Below, one piece after another: positions 51,955 through 58,595 of a stretch of 64,000 nt of DNA. The translations under genes and the position numbers were made by a program. This DNA comes from Armatimonadetes bacterium 55-13 (GTDB lineage Bacteria; Armatimonadota; Fimbriimonadia; Fimbriimonadales; Fimbriimonadaceae): positions 142,282 to 206,281 of the forward strand of contig MKRX01000001.1 in the NCBI GenBank assembly GCA_001898035.1. The letters run 5' to 3'. How positions within the stretch are numbered: position 1 is the first letter of the stretch; each line of letters begins with the position of its first letter. The notes under the pieces are model-generated. The model saw only the letters and a program-made list of their open reading frames with translations. It ran no database searches and was not told the DNA's origin.

Positions 51955-52560
51955 TTACTCCACCAACTTCTTGAGTTGGTCAATGGCATTGGCCCAAGCC
52001 GCGCGGAGGCCGTCTGCTTCCGCGCGGGTCTGAATACGGTCGTGATTGACTAACAGATAAGTTTTGCCATTTCCCTTGTCTTGGACCGACATATCCACCA
52101 GCGAATCGTCTCCTGCCTTCCAGGTGAAACGGAGGTCTTTGTTTTGGCGGATGCGTTTGAATTCTGCCTTGTTTCCGTCAGCGTTTTCGTAGGTACCGCC
52201 TTCGGTCAAATTGATTTTTGAACCTGCGCCCAGCCACTGATCCAAGTCGGCGCTGGTCGTCCAGGCAGCATAAATTCGCTCGACGGGTGCGGCAATCGTT
52301 TTGGTGCTGCAGATGAAGTAACCCTTTAGCTTGCCATCCTTCTCCGTTTTCTTGTGATGGGCTTCGTACTCAACTGAAATAGTTGTGCACCACCAAGGTT
52401 CAACTCCCGCTTTGACGAGATACTGGTTGCATTCTCGCCGTCCAATCTTGAGACCCTCCGCAGCATCAAGCTCGGCGAACCACTGATCAAGAGTCTTACC
52501 GGTTGCCTCTTTGGCGGCATCGTTGGTGACCGGGAAATCAGGTTGGAGGTTGACTTTCAT
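51955..52560 (-). CDS. DUF4287 plus AHSA1/SRPBCC-domain protein
   Basis: A 201-residue cytoplasmic protein. Residues 1-75 match the DUF4287 type (GKTLDQWFAELDAAEG, then WWCTTISVEYEA). Residues 80-200 are an AHSA1-like SRPBCC domain (FICSTKTIAAPVERIYAAWT, then WKAGDDSLVDMSVQDKGNGK), a helix-grip fold with a hydrophobic pocket. The function is not known; some relatives bind lipids or act in stress responses. AGAGGA lies 7 nt before the ATG, one of the clearer ribosome sites in the window. It ends 4 bp from the convergent GH20 gene, so there is no room for a terminator between them. Confidence 0.85.
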   Translation of the reverse strand: MKVNLQPDFPVTNDAAKEATGKTLDQWFAELDAAEGLKIGRRECNQYLVKAGVEPWWCTTISVEYEAHHKKTEKDGKLKGYFICSTKTIAAPVERIYAAWTTSADLDQWLGAGSKINLTEGGTYENADGNKAEFKRIRQNKDLRFTWKAGDDSLVDMSVQDKGNGKTYLLVNHDRIQTRAEADGLRAAWANAIDQLKKLVE

Positions 52561-52621
52561 GGGCTATTCCTCTGAAACGGTGAGGAAGAATATACGTGAA
52601 AGTCTCAGATCTGCCAAGCCC

Positions 52622-53515
52622 TTACCCTTCGACCATCTCCTCGATAGTTTTTGGCCAATCGTCCTTGAGAAGTCTGGAAAGAGCCCGATCCGCCAAGACC
52701 CGATCCTCGTTTTGGCATCGAGCACAATAATTAGTCTCGTTCTCGGCATGGACAATACGCTGAATTGGCATACCGCAGACTCGGCATGGTTGCCCATAGC
52801 GTCCGTGTACGTAGAAGTCGTCTCGAAATGCCGTGATCTGTCCCCTTCCTGGAAACTTGTTCTTGAATTCTTTCCGGAGAACTTCTGTCCAGTGCTCTAA
52901 AGTTTCGATTGCCGCGACGCGGAGACGCTCGATCTCCTCGTTGGTAAGAGCGCCACTGAGTCGGACGGGCGAAAGGCGAGCGGCAAACAGGATTTCGTCG
53001 GAGTAGGTATTTCCGATCCCGCTGAAAACCGAGGGGTTGGTCAGGATACGTTTGAGGGTCCGATTCTCCTTTACCAGCCCCTCTTTGAAACTCTGGAAAT
53101 CGGCGGTAAGAGGATCCAACCCACCACGATCATGCTCCTTCAGAGGTTCGCGATCTTGGACCACGTGCAAGGATGCTCGTCTCTTGGTCCCCGCCTCTGT
53201 CATTACCAGCGAGCCGTGATCAAACTCAAAGACCGCCAATTCGGCCTTGCCTCCTTTTACGGCTTTGGTCGACCAAAGAAATCTTCCCGCGATCATGAGG
53301 TGAAACACCAAATGCAGGTCGCCTTCCAGACTCACGACGATGCGTTTACCTAGCCGAGACACCTCGACAACTTTCCGACCCTCGGTCTCTTTGATCGATG
53401 GAGAGAGACTCCGAACGAGAAACGGTTTAAGGACTCGGGCACGCTGCAGTTCATGCCCGAGTACGGTGCGTTCTAGCGCTTCGATATAGGCGGTAATGTC
53501 CGGGAGTTCCGGCAT
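52622..53515 (-). CDS. mutM: Formamidopyrimidine/endonuclease VIII-type DNA glycosylase
   Basis: A 297-residue Fpg/Nei glycosylase for oxidised bases. The mature N-terminus PELPD keeps the catalytic Pro2 and Glu3 but has Asp-Ile where Fpg usually has Glu-Val. SRLGKRIV contains the conserved Lys, NPSVFSGIGNTYSDEILF is the helix-two-turns-helix, and the C-terminus has a zinc finger with two CxxC pairs (CRVCG and CARC, the second followed by NED). The finger tip is NED rather than the classic Gln-Gly, so specificity may differ from MutM. A leaderless -10 box TAACGT precedes the ATG by 6 nt. The symbol is a family guess. Confidence 0.85.
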   Translation of the reverse strand: MPELPDITAYIEALERTVLGHELQRARVLKPFLVRSLSPSIKETEGRKVVEVSRLGKRIVVSLEGDLHLVFHLMIAGRFLWSTKAVKGGKAELAVFEFDHGSLVMTEAGTKRRASLHVVQDREPLKEHDRGGLDPLTADFQSFKEGLVKENRTLKRILTNPSVFSGIGNTYSDEILFAARLSPVRLSGALTNEEIERLRVAAIETLEHWTEVLRKEFKNKFPGRGQITAFRDDFYVHGRYGQPCRVCGMPIQRIVHAENETNYCARCQNEDRVLADRALSRLLKDDWPKTIEEMVEG

Positions 53516-53521
53516 CCACCT

Positions 53522-53527
53522 ACGTTA
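53522..53527 (-). promoter_or_regulatory. -10 box of a leaderless promoter (glycosylase gene)
   Basis: TAACGT on the minus strand, then 6 nt (AGGTGG), then the ATG at 53515. TTAAGA lies 16 nt upstream as a possible -35 box. AGGTGG could also act as a ribosome site but abuts the ATG. Confidence 0.5.
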
Positions 53528-53529
53528 CA

Positions 53530-54225
53530 CTACTTAGGGCTCTTCTTAATCCAGTACACCGTGATGTTGTCATTAACCGTTGGCTCGAAATTCTGACGCT
53601 TCCAAACGAGCAGTTTGCCTATTCGCTCATACCCCGGAGAACTCAGCTTGGCGCTAAAGTCTTTGGCGACCGAGCCAAGATCGAAGGTGATTTTGGCATT
53701 GCCAATCGGGCCCTTCCACGGCGCACCTGTCGAGACAATGTACGTCACCTCGTGATAGCTCTTGTCCACATACGTTCCACCAGGCACCGTCTGATAACGA
53801 TTGACGATCACCTTCGTCTCGCCTTTCTTGAAGGACACGTCTTTGACCCACCAGTAATGTTCGCCGTAATCTTCGGCGCTCTTCGGGGCAAGGGCCCGGC
53901 GTGAAACGGCGATGGGTTTGCCGTTTACGGTGGACTTAAACCACCTGAATCGCGTTTTTTGCCCCTTTTTCATTTCGGGCACGTTGTAGGATTCTTCGGG
54001 GAACCCCATCTGGATCTTGGTTTCTGGCCCTTCGTTCTTAAAAACGAATTTCGCCTCCACGATCGCCTCGGGCAGTTTGACGTATATCTCTTCCATTACC
54101 ATTCGGATGGAAGGATTCGACTTTAGGGGGGTAACGGTTCCCCCGGAAGCCATCACAAATGAGTCGTTGGCCTCCGCCGAAATGGCGAAGACGAGAAATG
54201 CTAATGCAATTGTCCAAGTTTTCAT
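53530..54225 (-). CDS. DUF4424-like exported protein
   Basis: A 231-residue secreted protein. The ATG at 54225 (MKTWTIALAFLVFAISAEA) gives a clear signal peptide; an in-frame TTG at 54279 would spoil it. After cleavage the protein starts NDSFVMASGGTVTPLKSNP, which resembles DUF4424 proteins. The body is a beta-sandwich (EAKFVFKNEGPETKIQMGFP, KITFDLGSVAKDFSAKLSS). The function is unknown. It follows the DUF1289 gene by 56 bp on the same strand and ends 14 bp before the glycosylase start. Confidence 0.68.
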   Translation of the reverse strand: MKTWTIALAFLVFAISAEANDSFVMASGGTVTPLKSNPSIRMVMEEIYVKLPEAIVEAKFVFKNEGPETKIQMGFPEESYNVPEMKKGQKTRFRWFKSTVNGKPIAVSRRALAPKSAEDYGEHYWWVKDVSFKKGETKVIVNRYQTVPGGTYVDKSYHEVTYIVSTGAPWKGPIGNAKITFDLGSVAKDFSAKLSSPGYERIGKLLVWKRQNFEPTVNDNITVYWIKKSPK

Positions 54226-54281
54226 TGATGCGGAGCGAACACCTCTTTGCTCCGATGCCAATGACGCGCCAGAAAACAACT

Positions 54282-54503
54282 CTATTCTATTATTTTTAAA
54301 TTATCGTTTATGAGTAAGTCCTTTGGGTGATCTAGGCTCAGTCTCGGACCCACGCGGTCCCAAATGGATTGCTTTTCAGTTCCAGACATGCTTGTCCATC
54401 GTGCGATCTCATCAAGAGTTCGGTGACACCCAAGGCAGACCTCGTCCGGGCCGAGGCGGCAGACCTTTTGGCAGGGCGATGGAATTTCCTCAGGCGCGGG
54501 CAC
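54282..54503 (-). CDS. DUF1289 family protein, 73 aa
   Basis: A short cytoplasmic protein with the DUF1289 signature: SPCQKVCRLGPDEVCLGCHR followed by TLDEIARW. Four Cys residues in a CxxxC-x7-CxxC pattern suggest a zinc or iron-sulfur site. The start is GTG at 54503, and no earlier start fits the conserved N-terminus. The gene is divergent from the cyanophycinase-like gene with only 35 bp between the starts. DUF1289 proteins are widespread in Proteobacteria, and their function is unknown. Confidence 0.85.
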   Translation of the reverse strand: MPAPEEIPSPCQKVCRLGPDEVCLGCHRTLDEIARWTSMSGTEKQSIWDRVGPRLSLDHPKDLLINDNLKIIE

Positions 54504-54526
54504 GAATATGGATACGCCCCAAGGCG

Positions 54527-54532
54527 TAGAAT
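54527..54532 (+). promoter_or_regulatory. -10 box of a leaderless promoter (cyanophycinase-like gene)
   Basis: TAGAAT, then 6 nt (CGACTC), then the ATG at 54539. No Shine-Dalgarno sequence. Confidence 0.6.
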
Positions 54533-54538
54533 CGACTC

Positions 54539-55213
54539 ATGATTCTGGTTGCAGCCATGGTGCTTCTCTATCACCAATCTTCTCCCGGTCAGCTTTATTT
54601 GACCGGTGGAGGGAAAGTTCCAGGCGAGCTCTATAACAAGTTCATCGAAGCCTGTGGGAATGGCTTGATCGTTGTCCTGCCCCAGACTCAAGCGCGGCCT
54701 GAAAAGACGGGAGATGCGATCGTTCGCGAATTGAAAGAGCATGGAGCAAAGGAAGTATCGGTCCTGGCCTCATCTAAACCGAGTGAGTTTGAATTGAGCA
54801 CTTTTGCCGGAAGACTCGCTGCTGCAAAGGGGATTTGGGTTCCTTCGGGGGACCCCACTTTGTTCCTGGGGAGGTTCAGATCGGATTGGCTGCAAGTCAA
54901 TCTTGTCGACTCCGTGAAGAAAGGCGCCCATTTTTTTGGCAGCGGCGGGGGCGCCATGTTGCCCGGCGCGTTTATGATCACGGGACAGAACTCGGGGGGG
55001 CTCGCAAACACGACGGCCGGACTGTCATTGACGCCGTGGGTGATTGACACCTATTTTCGCGAACGTAAGCGAGAAAAGCGACTGTCGAGCGCTTGCGAGA
55101 TTGCTAAGTCCGCTGGAATCGGTCTGAGCGAAGCCGATTGGGTGGTTATCAAAGGAAACGAAGTGGTTGACCGAGGTGGCCAACCCGCGCTCGTTCCAAA
55201 GCCAAATTCTTAG
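54539..55213 (+). CDS. Cyanophycinase-fold (S51-like) protein lacking catalytic residues
   Basis: A 224-residue protein with a hydrophobic N-terminus (MILVAAMVLLYHQSS) and the S51/cyanophycinase fold: QLYLTGGG, then GLIVVLPQTQ, then AKGIWVPSGDP, then FGSGGGAML, then VIDTYFRERKREKRL. In active members the nucleophile sits in GTSAGA and a His in DxHF. Here these are GSGGGA, with Gly136 at the Ser position, and DTYF, with Tyr172 at the His position. The 'GGDQ' loop is SGDP. The protein is therefore probably not a serine peptidase and may have a binding role. Its stop overlaps the stop of the convergent gene by 2 nt. Confidence 0.78.
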   Translation: MILVAAMVLLYHQSSPGQLYLTGGGKVPGELYNKFIEACGNGLIVVLPQTQARPEKTGDAIVRELKEHGAKEVSVLASSKPSEFELSTFAGRLAAAKGIWVPSGDPTLFLGRFRSDWLQVNLVDSVKKGAHFFGSGGGAMLPGAFMITGQNSGGLANTTAGLSLTPWVIDTYFRERKREKRLSSACEIAKSAGIGLSEADWVVIKGNEVVDRGGQPALVPKPNS

Positions 55214-55917
55214 GCCATCTTGCTCGGCGGGACGTCCATACTGAAGAACTCAAGAACGTCGTCCAAGCGATCGCTTTCTTTCACACAGGCTTCGTTCATG
55301 GTCTCCTGCTTCGCCTTTGCTTCCTCAATTGCCTTCTTTTTGTCGGCGATCTGTTGTTCCAGCGTCATGATCTCGATTTCTGCACGAGCGCAGTAGTCGG
55401 TCGCTTGTTTGGTAAAGCTCTCGTTATAGGCGGCCAACGCCGCGAGTTTACGGGAAGCATCCGCTACGATCTGCTCCGTGGTCACCCCAAGGGTCTTGGC
55501 CATGGCGCCGAGCGTGACCTTGATCGTCGCTCGCTTGCTGTCGATGGGTAGATCGGCGGGGAGCGAGGCAAAGAGTTCAAGGATTTGTTCCGCGGTGAAC
55601 GGAGAGGTGGGTAGCTTGGCTAACGAGTAGATGGATTCGAAATTGATCGTGCCATCCGGCCGAACCACGGGCTCGGTGGGAGCGGTCGCTTCGGGAGCAG
55701 GCACGGGGGTTGCGACTTCTTCAGGAACCTTTATCTCATCAAGATTCGGTCCTGGCTGCTCTCGGACGATCTGCTCGATTGTCTTGGCTTTTGGAGCGGG
55801 CGCGGGTGCGGGACTGGGATCTTCCAGTGGGTCATAACCGGAAGTGGAAACCTTGTTTGGATCCTCTTCGAATTCAACAAATAGTCCAGCGGCTTTCTTC
55901 AGCGTTTCGCGAATCAT
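55210..55917 (-). CDS. Coiled-coil protein of unknown function, 235 aa
   Basis: A cytoplasmic protein that follows the 306-residue membrane protein gene by 3 bp. Residues 1-30 are basic-amphipathic (MIRETLKKAAGLFVEFEE), and residues 30-95 are a Pro/Ala/Glu-rich linker (PSPAPAPAPKAKTIEQIV). Residues 95-160 form a helical domain (FTAEQILELFASLPADLPID). Residues 165-225 are a coiled coil (EIEIMTLEQQIADKKKAIEE). The last residues are MDVPPSKMA. I do not recognise the family. The pairing with a membrane protein and the neighbouring ABC genes suggests a cytoplasmic partner of an envelope complex. Confidence 0.7.
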   Translation of the reverse strand: MIRETLKKAAGLFVEFEEDPNKVSTSGYDPLEDPSPAPAPAPKAKTIEQIVREQPGPNLDEIKVPEEVATPVPAPEATAPTEPVVRPDGTINFESIYSLAKLPTSPFTAEQILELFASLPADLPIDSKRATIKVTLGAMAKTLGVTTEQIVADASRKLAALAAYNESFTKQATDYCARAEIEIMTLEQQIADKKKAIEEAKAKQETMNEACVKESDRLDDVLEFFSMDVPPSKMA

Positions 55918-55920
55918 GAT

Positions 55921-56841
55921 TTATTTCTCGTTGGGAGCATTGTAGAGCTTTCGTGCGCCCGCTTCCAACGGCATCACGTCAAAGGGCGCCACATCAGCCA
56001 AGGTTTCGGTGAGGTTGTCCGTCTGGAAGACGACGTCATCAATATCGGCGAGAACCTGTTCGGGAGAGCGCGCTCGAATCTCATCGTTGATCAACCCGAA
56101 CGTGTCTTCCATCAGGCTCAACTGGTGCCCTAGGTTGATGAGGATTTCGCCCATTCGGACGACGTACTGACTTCTTCGTTGAAGGACCTCTTTTCGCTTC
56201 TCAAGAACCGCTTGGTTGTGGAGATTAGCGTCCTTTTGGAGCAGTTCGTCGATGTTATTGATCTCGTCCGTGTACTTCTCACTGATCATTCCGACAGTGT
56301 CCTGAATCCACTCGTCCCGCTCCGTCATATCCTCGATTTGGAACACGATTTTCTTTCCGGGACGCTTCTGGACCGGCGGAGGGGTGATGGGGCCGTGCTT
56401 AACTTCATCTAACACGGATCGGAGATAGTTCTCAAATTGAGTCTCTTTGCTTGCGAATAGCAAGAACTTCTCAAGAAGGTAGTCGAGCTTTCGAAGGACT
56501 TCACGGAAGATCAGCCGACCGTCTAGGGTCTGGCCACCAATCTGGTTGCGGACGGTTTCCAGGCGGGAAAATCTCGCTTGCACGGATGCGCCAAGGGTGG
56601 GGAAGACCTGATCCCTTAGCTTGCGTCGGCGATCAATGACCTCTTGGTCATATTTGACGGCAAGGCGTTTTTCAAACCACTTGGAATCTGGAACGAACAG
56701 AAGGTATGCAGCTTCAACGACCAACGCGCCCAGAATCGGCAACGGGTTGAGAAGAGCAGCGGAAAGAGCGGCGGCTCCAGCGAGTCCAACCGTGTTGTAA
56801 CCCTCCAGGAACGCCTCCTTCAGTTTGCTTGGTCTCTTCAT
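55921..56841 (-). CDS. Membrane-associated helical protein of unknown function, 306 aa
   Basis: Residues 14-52 hold two closely spaced hydrophobic segments (TVGLAGAAALSAALLNPLPI, then GALVVEAAYLLFV) that should form a membrane hairpin. The remaining 250 residues are almost entirely helical and charged (RFSRLETVRNQIGG, EKRKEVLQRRSQYVVRMGEI) and likely form coiled coils in the cytoplasm. TAGGCT lies 7 nt before the ATG, so this gene and the next may be started by their own leaderless promoter. They lie directly after the ABC ATPase gene on the same strand. The family is not recognised. Confidence 0.72.
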   Translation of the reverse strand: MKRPSKLKEAFLEGYNTVGLAGAAALSAALLNPLPILGALVVEAAYLLFVPDSKWFEKRLAVKYDQEVIDRRRKLRDQVFPTLGASVQARFSRLETVRNQIGGQTLDGRLIFREVLRKLDYLLEKFLLFASKETQFENYLRSVLDEVKHGPITPPPVQKRPGKKIVFQIEDMTERDEWIQDTVGMISEKYTDEINNIDELLQKDANLHNQAVLEKRKEVLQRRSQYVVRMGEILINLGHQLSLMEDTFGLINDEIRARSPEQVLADIDDVVFQTDNLTETLADVAPFDVMPLEAGARKLYNAPNEK

Positions 56842-56848
56842 CCTTGGT

Positions 56849-56854
56849 AGCCTA
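56849..56854 (-). promoter_or_regulatory. -10 box of a leaderless promoter (membrane helical protein)
   Basis: TAGGCT on the minus strand, then 7 nt (ACCAAGG), then the ATG at 56841. Confidence 0.45.
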
Positions 56855-56879
56855 ATTCGTGCATCATCCTACCCATTTG

Positions 56880-56903
56880 ACTGTAGGCTCCATATCCTAC
56901 AGT
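56880..56903. repeat. Inverted repeat at the ATPase gene's 3' end
   Basis: ACTGTAGG and CCTACAGT form a perfect 8-bp stem with an 8-nt loop. It overlaps the ATPase stop codon (56897-56899) and lies 26 bp upstream of the next gene's -10 box. It could be a weak terminator or attenuator, or an operator for the two-gene unit below. Confidence 0.45.
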
Positions 56904-57727
56904 TTCGGATAGATCGCCCGGATTTCTTTCATGAGATCGATGAAAGCCGGATCTTCGGTGACGCCGTGCCGCCAGGCCAATCCAAGGTCGATGAGATTAT
57001 AGTTCTTTTGAATACGTGCGCCGGGAATGATCTTGTCGTTTTCGTCACGGTCGCGGCCCAAAATCCAAACGGTATCGGCAACTTCCAGCGCAGCGGTAAT
57101 GTCGTGAGTGACGATAATGAATGTCTTCATCTCGTCGGCCGCCGCCATCTCATTGATCATGGTGATCACCCTCTCGATGGCGTTCAGATCGAGGCCCGAG
57201 AATGGCTCGTCCATCAGCAGGAAGTGCTCACTGCACATGAACTGTTGGGCGATCGCCACGCGCTGCCGCTGACCTCCTGAAAGCTGCACGGGATATTTCC
57301 GAGCGTGTTCTTCAAGATTGAACTCGGAGAGAATCTTGTCCGCTTTCTCCTTCGCTGCGGAACTGTCTAGACCCGCTTGCTTTCCGGCAACGACCAAGTT
57401 ACTGGCGACCGTTCGATGGCGGAAAAGGGGATAGTTCTGGGCAACGACACCGACTTCGCCCTTCACCACATATTTGGGCGGGTCACCGACCAAAACTTGG
57501 CCCGAATCGGGCTCATCAAGGCCAGCCAATATCCTAAAGAGGCGAGTTTTTCCAATGCCGGATGGGCCGAGGAGGGCCACCACTTGGCCTTGCTGCATCC
57601 CCGGTCGAACAATGTTTTTGACCTCGACATTGACGTCCCGAAGGATGAGCTTTCCGCCAAGAGTTAGGCTGACATTCTCAACCTTAAGGAGACACTCGCG
57701 AAGTTCGTAGTAAGCGGAGGCGCTCAT
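56897..57727 (-). CDS. ABC transporter ATPase, NitT/TauT type
   Basis: A 276-residue ATP-binding subunit. Walker A is GPSGIGKT, the signature is LSGGQRQRVAIAQQ, and Walker B is FLLMDEPFSGLD, followed by the switch His in IIVTHDITAA. It belongs to the nitrate/taurine/thiamine-precursor importer group by overall pattern. The ATG at 57727 overlaps the permease TGA (ATGA), so this start is firm; a longer reading inside the permease is not needed. An insert after Walker B and a C-terminal tail (GRDRDENDKIIPGARIQKNY) are longer than usual. It works with the permease upstream and the OmpA-fused binding protein. Confidence 0.88.
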   Translation of the reverse strand: MSASAYYELRECLLKVENVSLTLGGKLILRDVNVEVKNIVRPGMQQGQVVALLGPSGIGKTRLFRILAGLDEPDSGQVLVGDPPKYVVKGEVGVVAQNYPLFRHRTVASNLVVAGKQAGLDSSAAKEKADKILSEFNLEEHARKYPVQLSGGQRQRVAIAQQFMCSEHFLLMDEPFSGLDLNAIERVITMINEMAAADEMKTFIIVTHDITAALEVADTVWILGRDRDENDKIIPGARIQKNYNLIDLGLAWRHGVTEDPAFIDLMKEIRAIYPKL

Positions 57728-58593
57728 GATCCTTGTCGCTCCAGGGTGAGGTCGGCGTAGGGGCACACGAGCCGACGAATCACGCCGATCACGTAGTCCT
57801 GAAGCAGGGCAACGAGGAGAATAACGATCTGGATCGCGTAGATGGCGTCCATCTTCAGATACTTCTGTTGAGTCAACAAGAGAACACCGAGGCCACCTTC
57901 AGAGCGGACGAACCCCTCCACCATCGTCAGCATCAGCCAGGCGATGGCGGCGTTTTGTCTCATGACTTCAAAGGCTTGGTCTGCCGTTCCAACGATGACG
58001 ACTTCCCAAACCACTCGCCATTCGCTCATTCGAAGGGTTCGGGCATGATCGAACGATTCTTTGGGGATAGAGGCGACGACCGATGCCATCGATGTGATGA
58101 AAAAGACGGTCATGCCAAAGACCATCATGTAGAGTTTCAGGGCATATCCGCCAGCGCCCATGAGGGTGAAGACAAAGCTGAATCCAACTAAGCTCAAGTA
58201 CCGCATCTTTGAGACGGCCTGAGCAATTGGTCGGAAGAAGGGCATGACGGTGAAATAGCTCAGCAGGAGAGCGATGCAAACGGTGATCAGCAGAGCGTGG
58301 AGCACCAGTTTGAAGCTGACCCAGAGGTCTGTCGCGAGTCCTCTTTCCTTCCACAAGATCACGAACGCGTGCCAGACATCGGCTGGTTTTGGAAGGACCT
58401 CATACGGAGACGCCATCCAAATCACGATCGCGGCCACGATTTGAATCACGATGATGACTCGAAGCGTGTTTGCCGAGAGCGCTTGGTTGGGGAGGAAAGC
58501 GGCGAAGAACGGATGGGTCCGTTTCTTTTTGGGAGGGGCAAGGGTTGCCCCCGGAAGGGGATTCCCTCCGGGGGTTTGAGTGACGTCCGCCAT
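57724..58593 (-). CDS. ABC transporter permease, NitT/TauT type
   Basis: A 289-residue permease with a 45-residue Pro/Lys-rich cytoplasmic start (GATLAPPKKKRTHPFF) and about six membrane helices. The loop that contacts the ATPase resembles the EAA motif: SFDHARTLRMSEWRVVWEV. It matches nitrate/sulfonate-type permeases in topology. The gene starts 2 bp after the binding-protein stop and overlaps the ATPase start, so the three are one operon. The transported solute cannot be read from the sequence. Confidence 0.85.
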   Translation of the reverse strand: MADVTQTPGGNPLPGATLAPPKKKRTHPFFAAFLPNQALSANTLRVIIVIQIVAAIVIWMASPYEVLPKPADVWHAFVILWKERGLATDLWVSFKLVLHALLITVCIALLLSYFTVMPFFRPIAQAVSKMRYLSLVGFSFVFTLMGAGGYALKLYMMVFGMTVFFITSMASVVASIPKESFDHARTLRMSEWRVVWEVVIVGTADQAFEVMRQNAAIAWLMLTMVEGFVRSEGGLGVLLLTQQKYLKMDAIYAIQIVILLVALLQDYVIGVIRRLVCPYADLTLERQGS

Positions 58594-58595
58594 GT

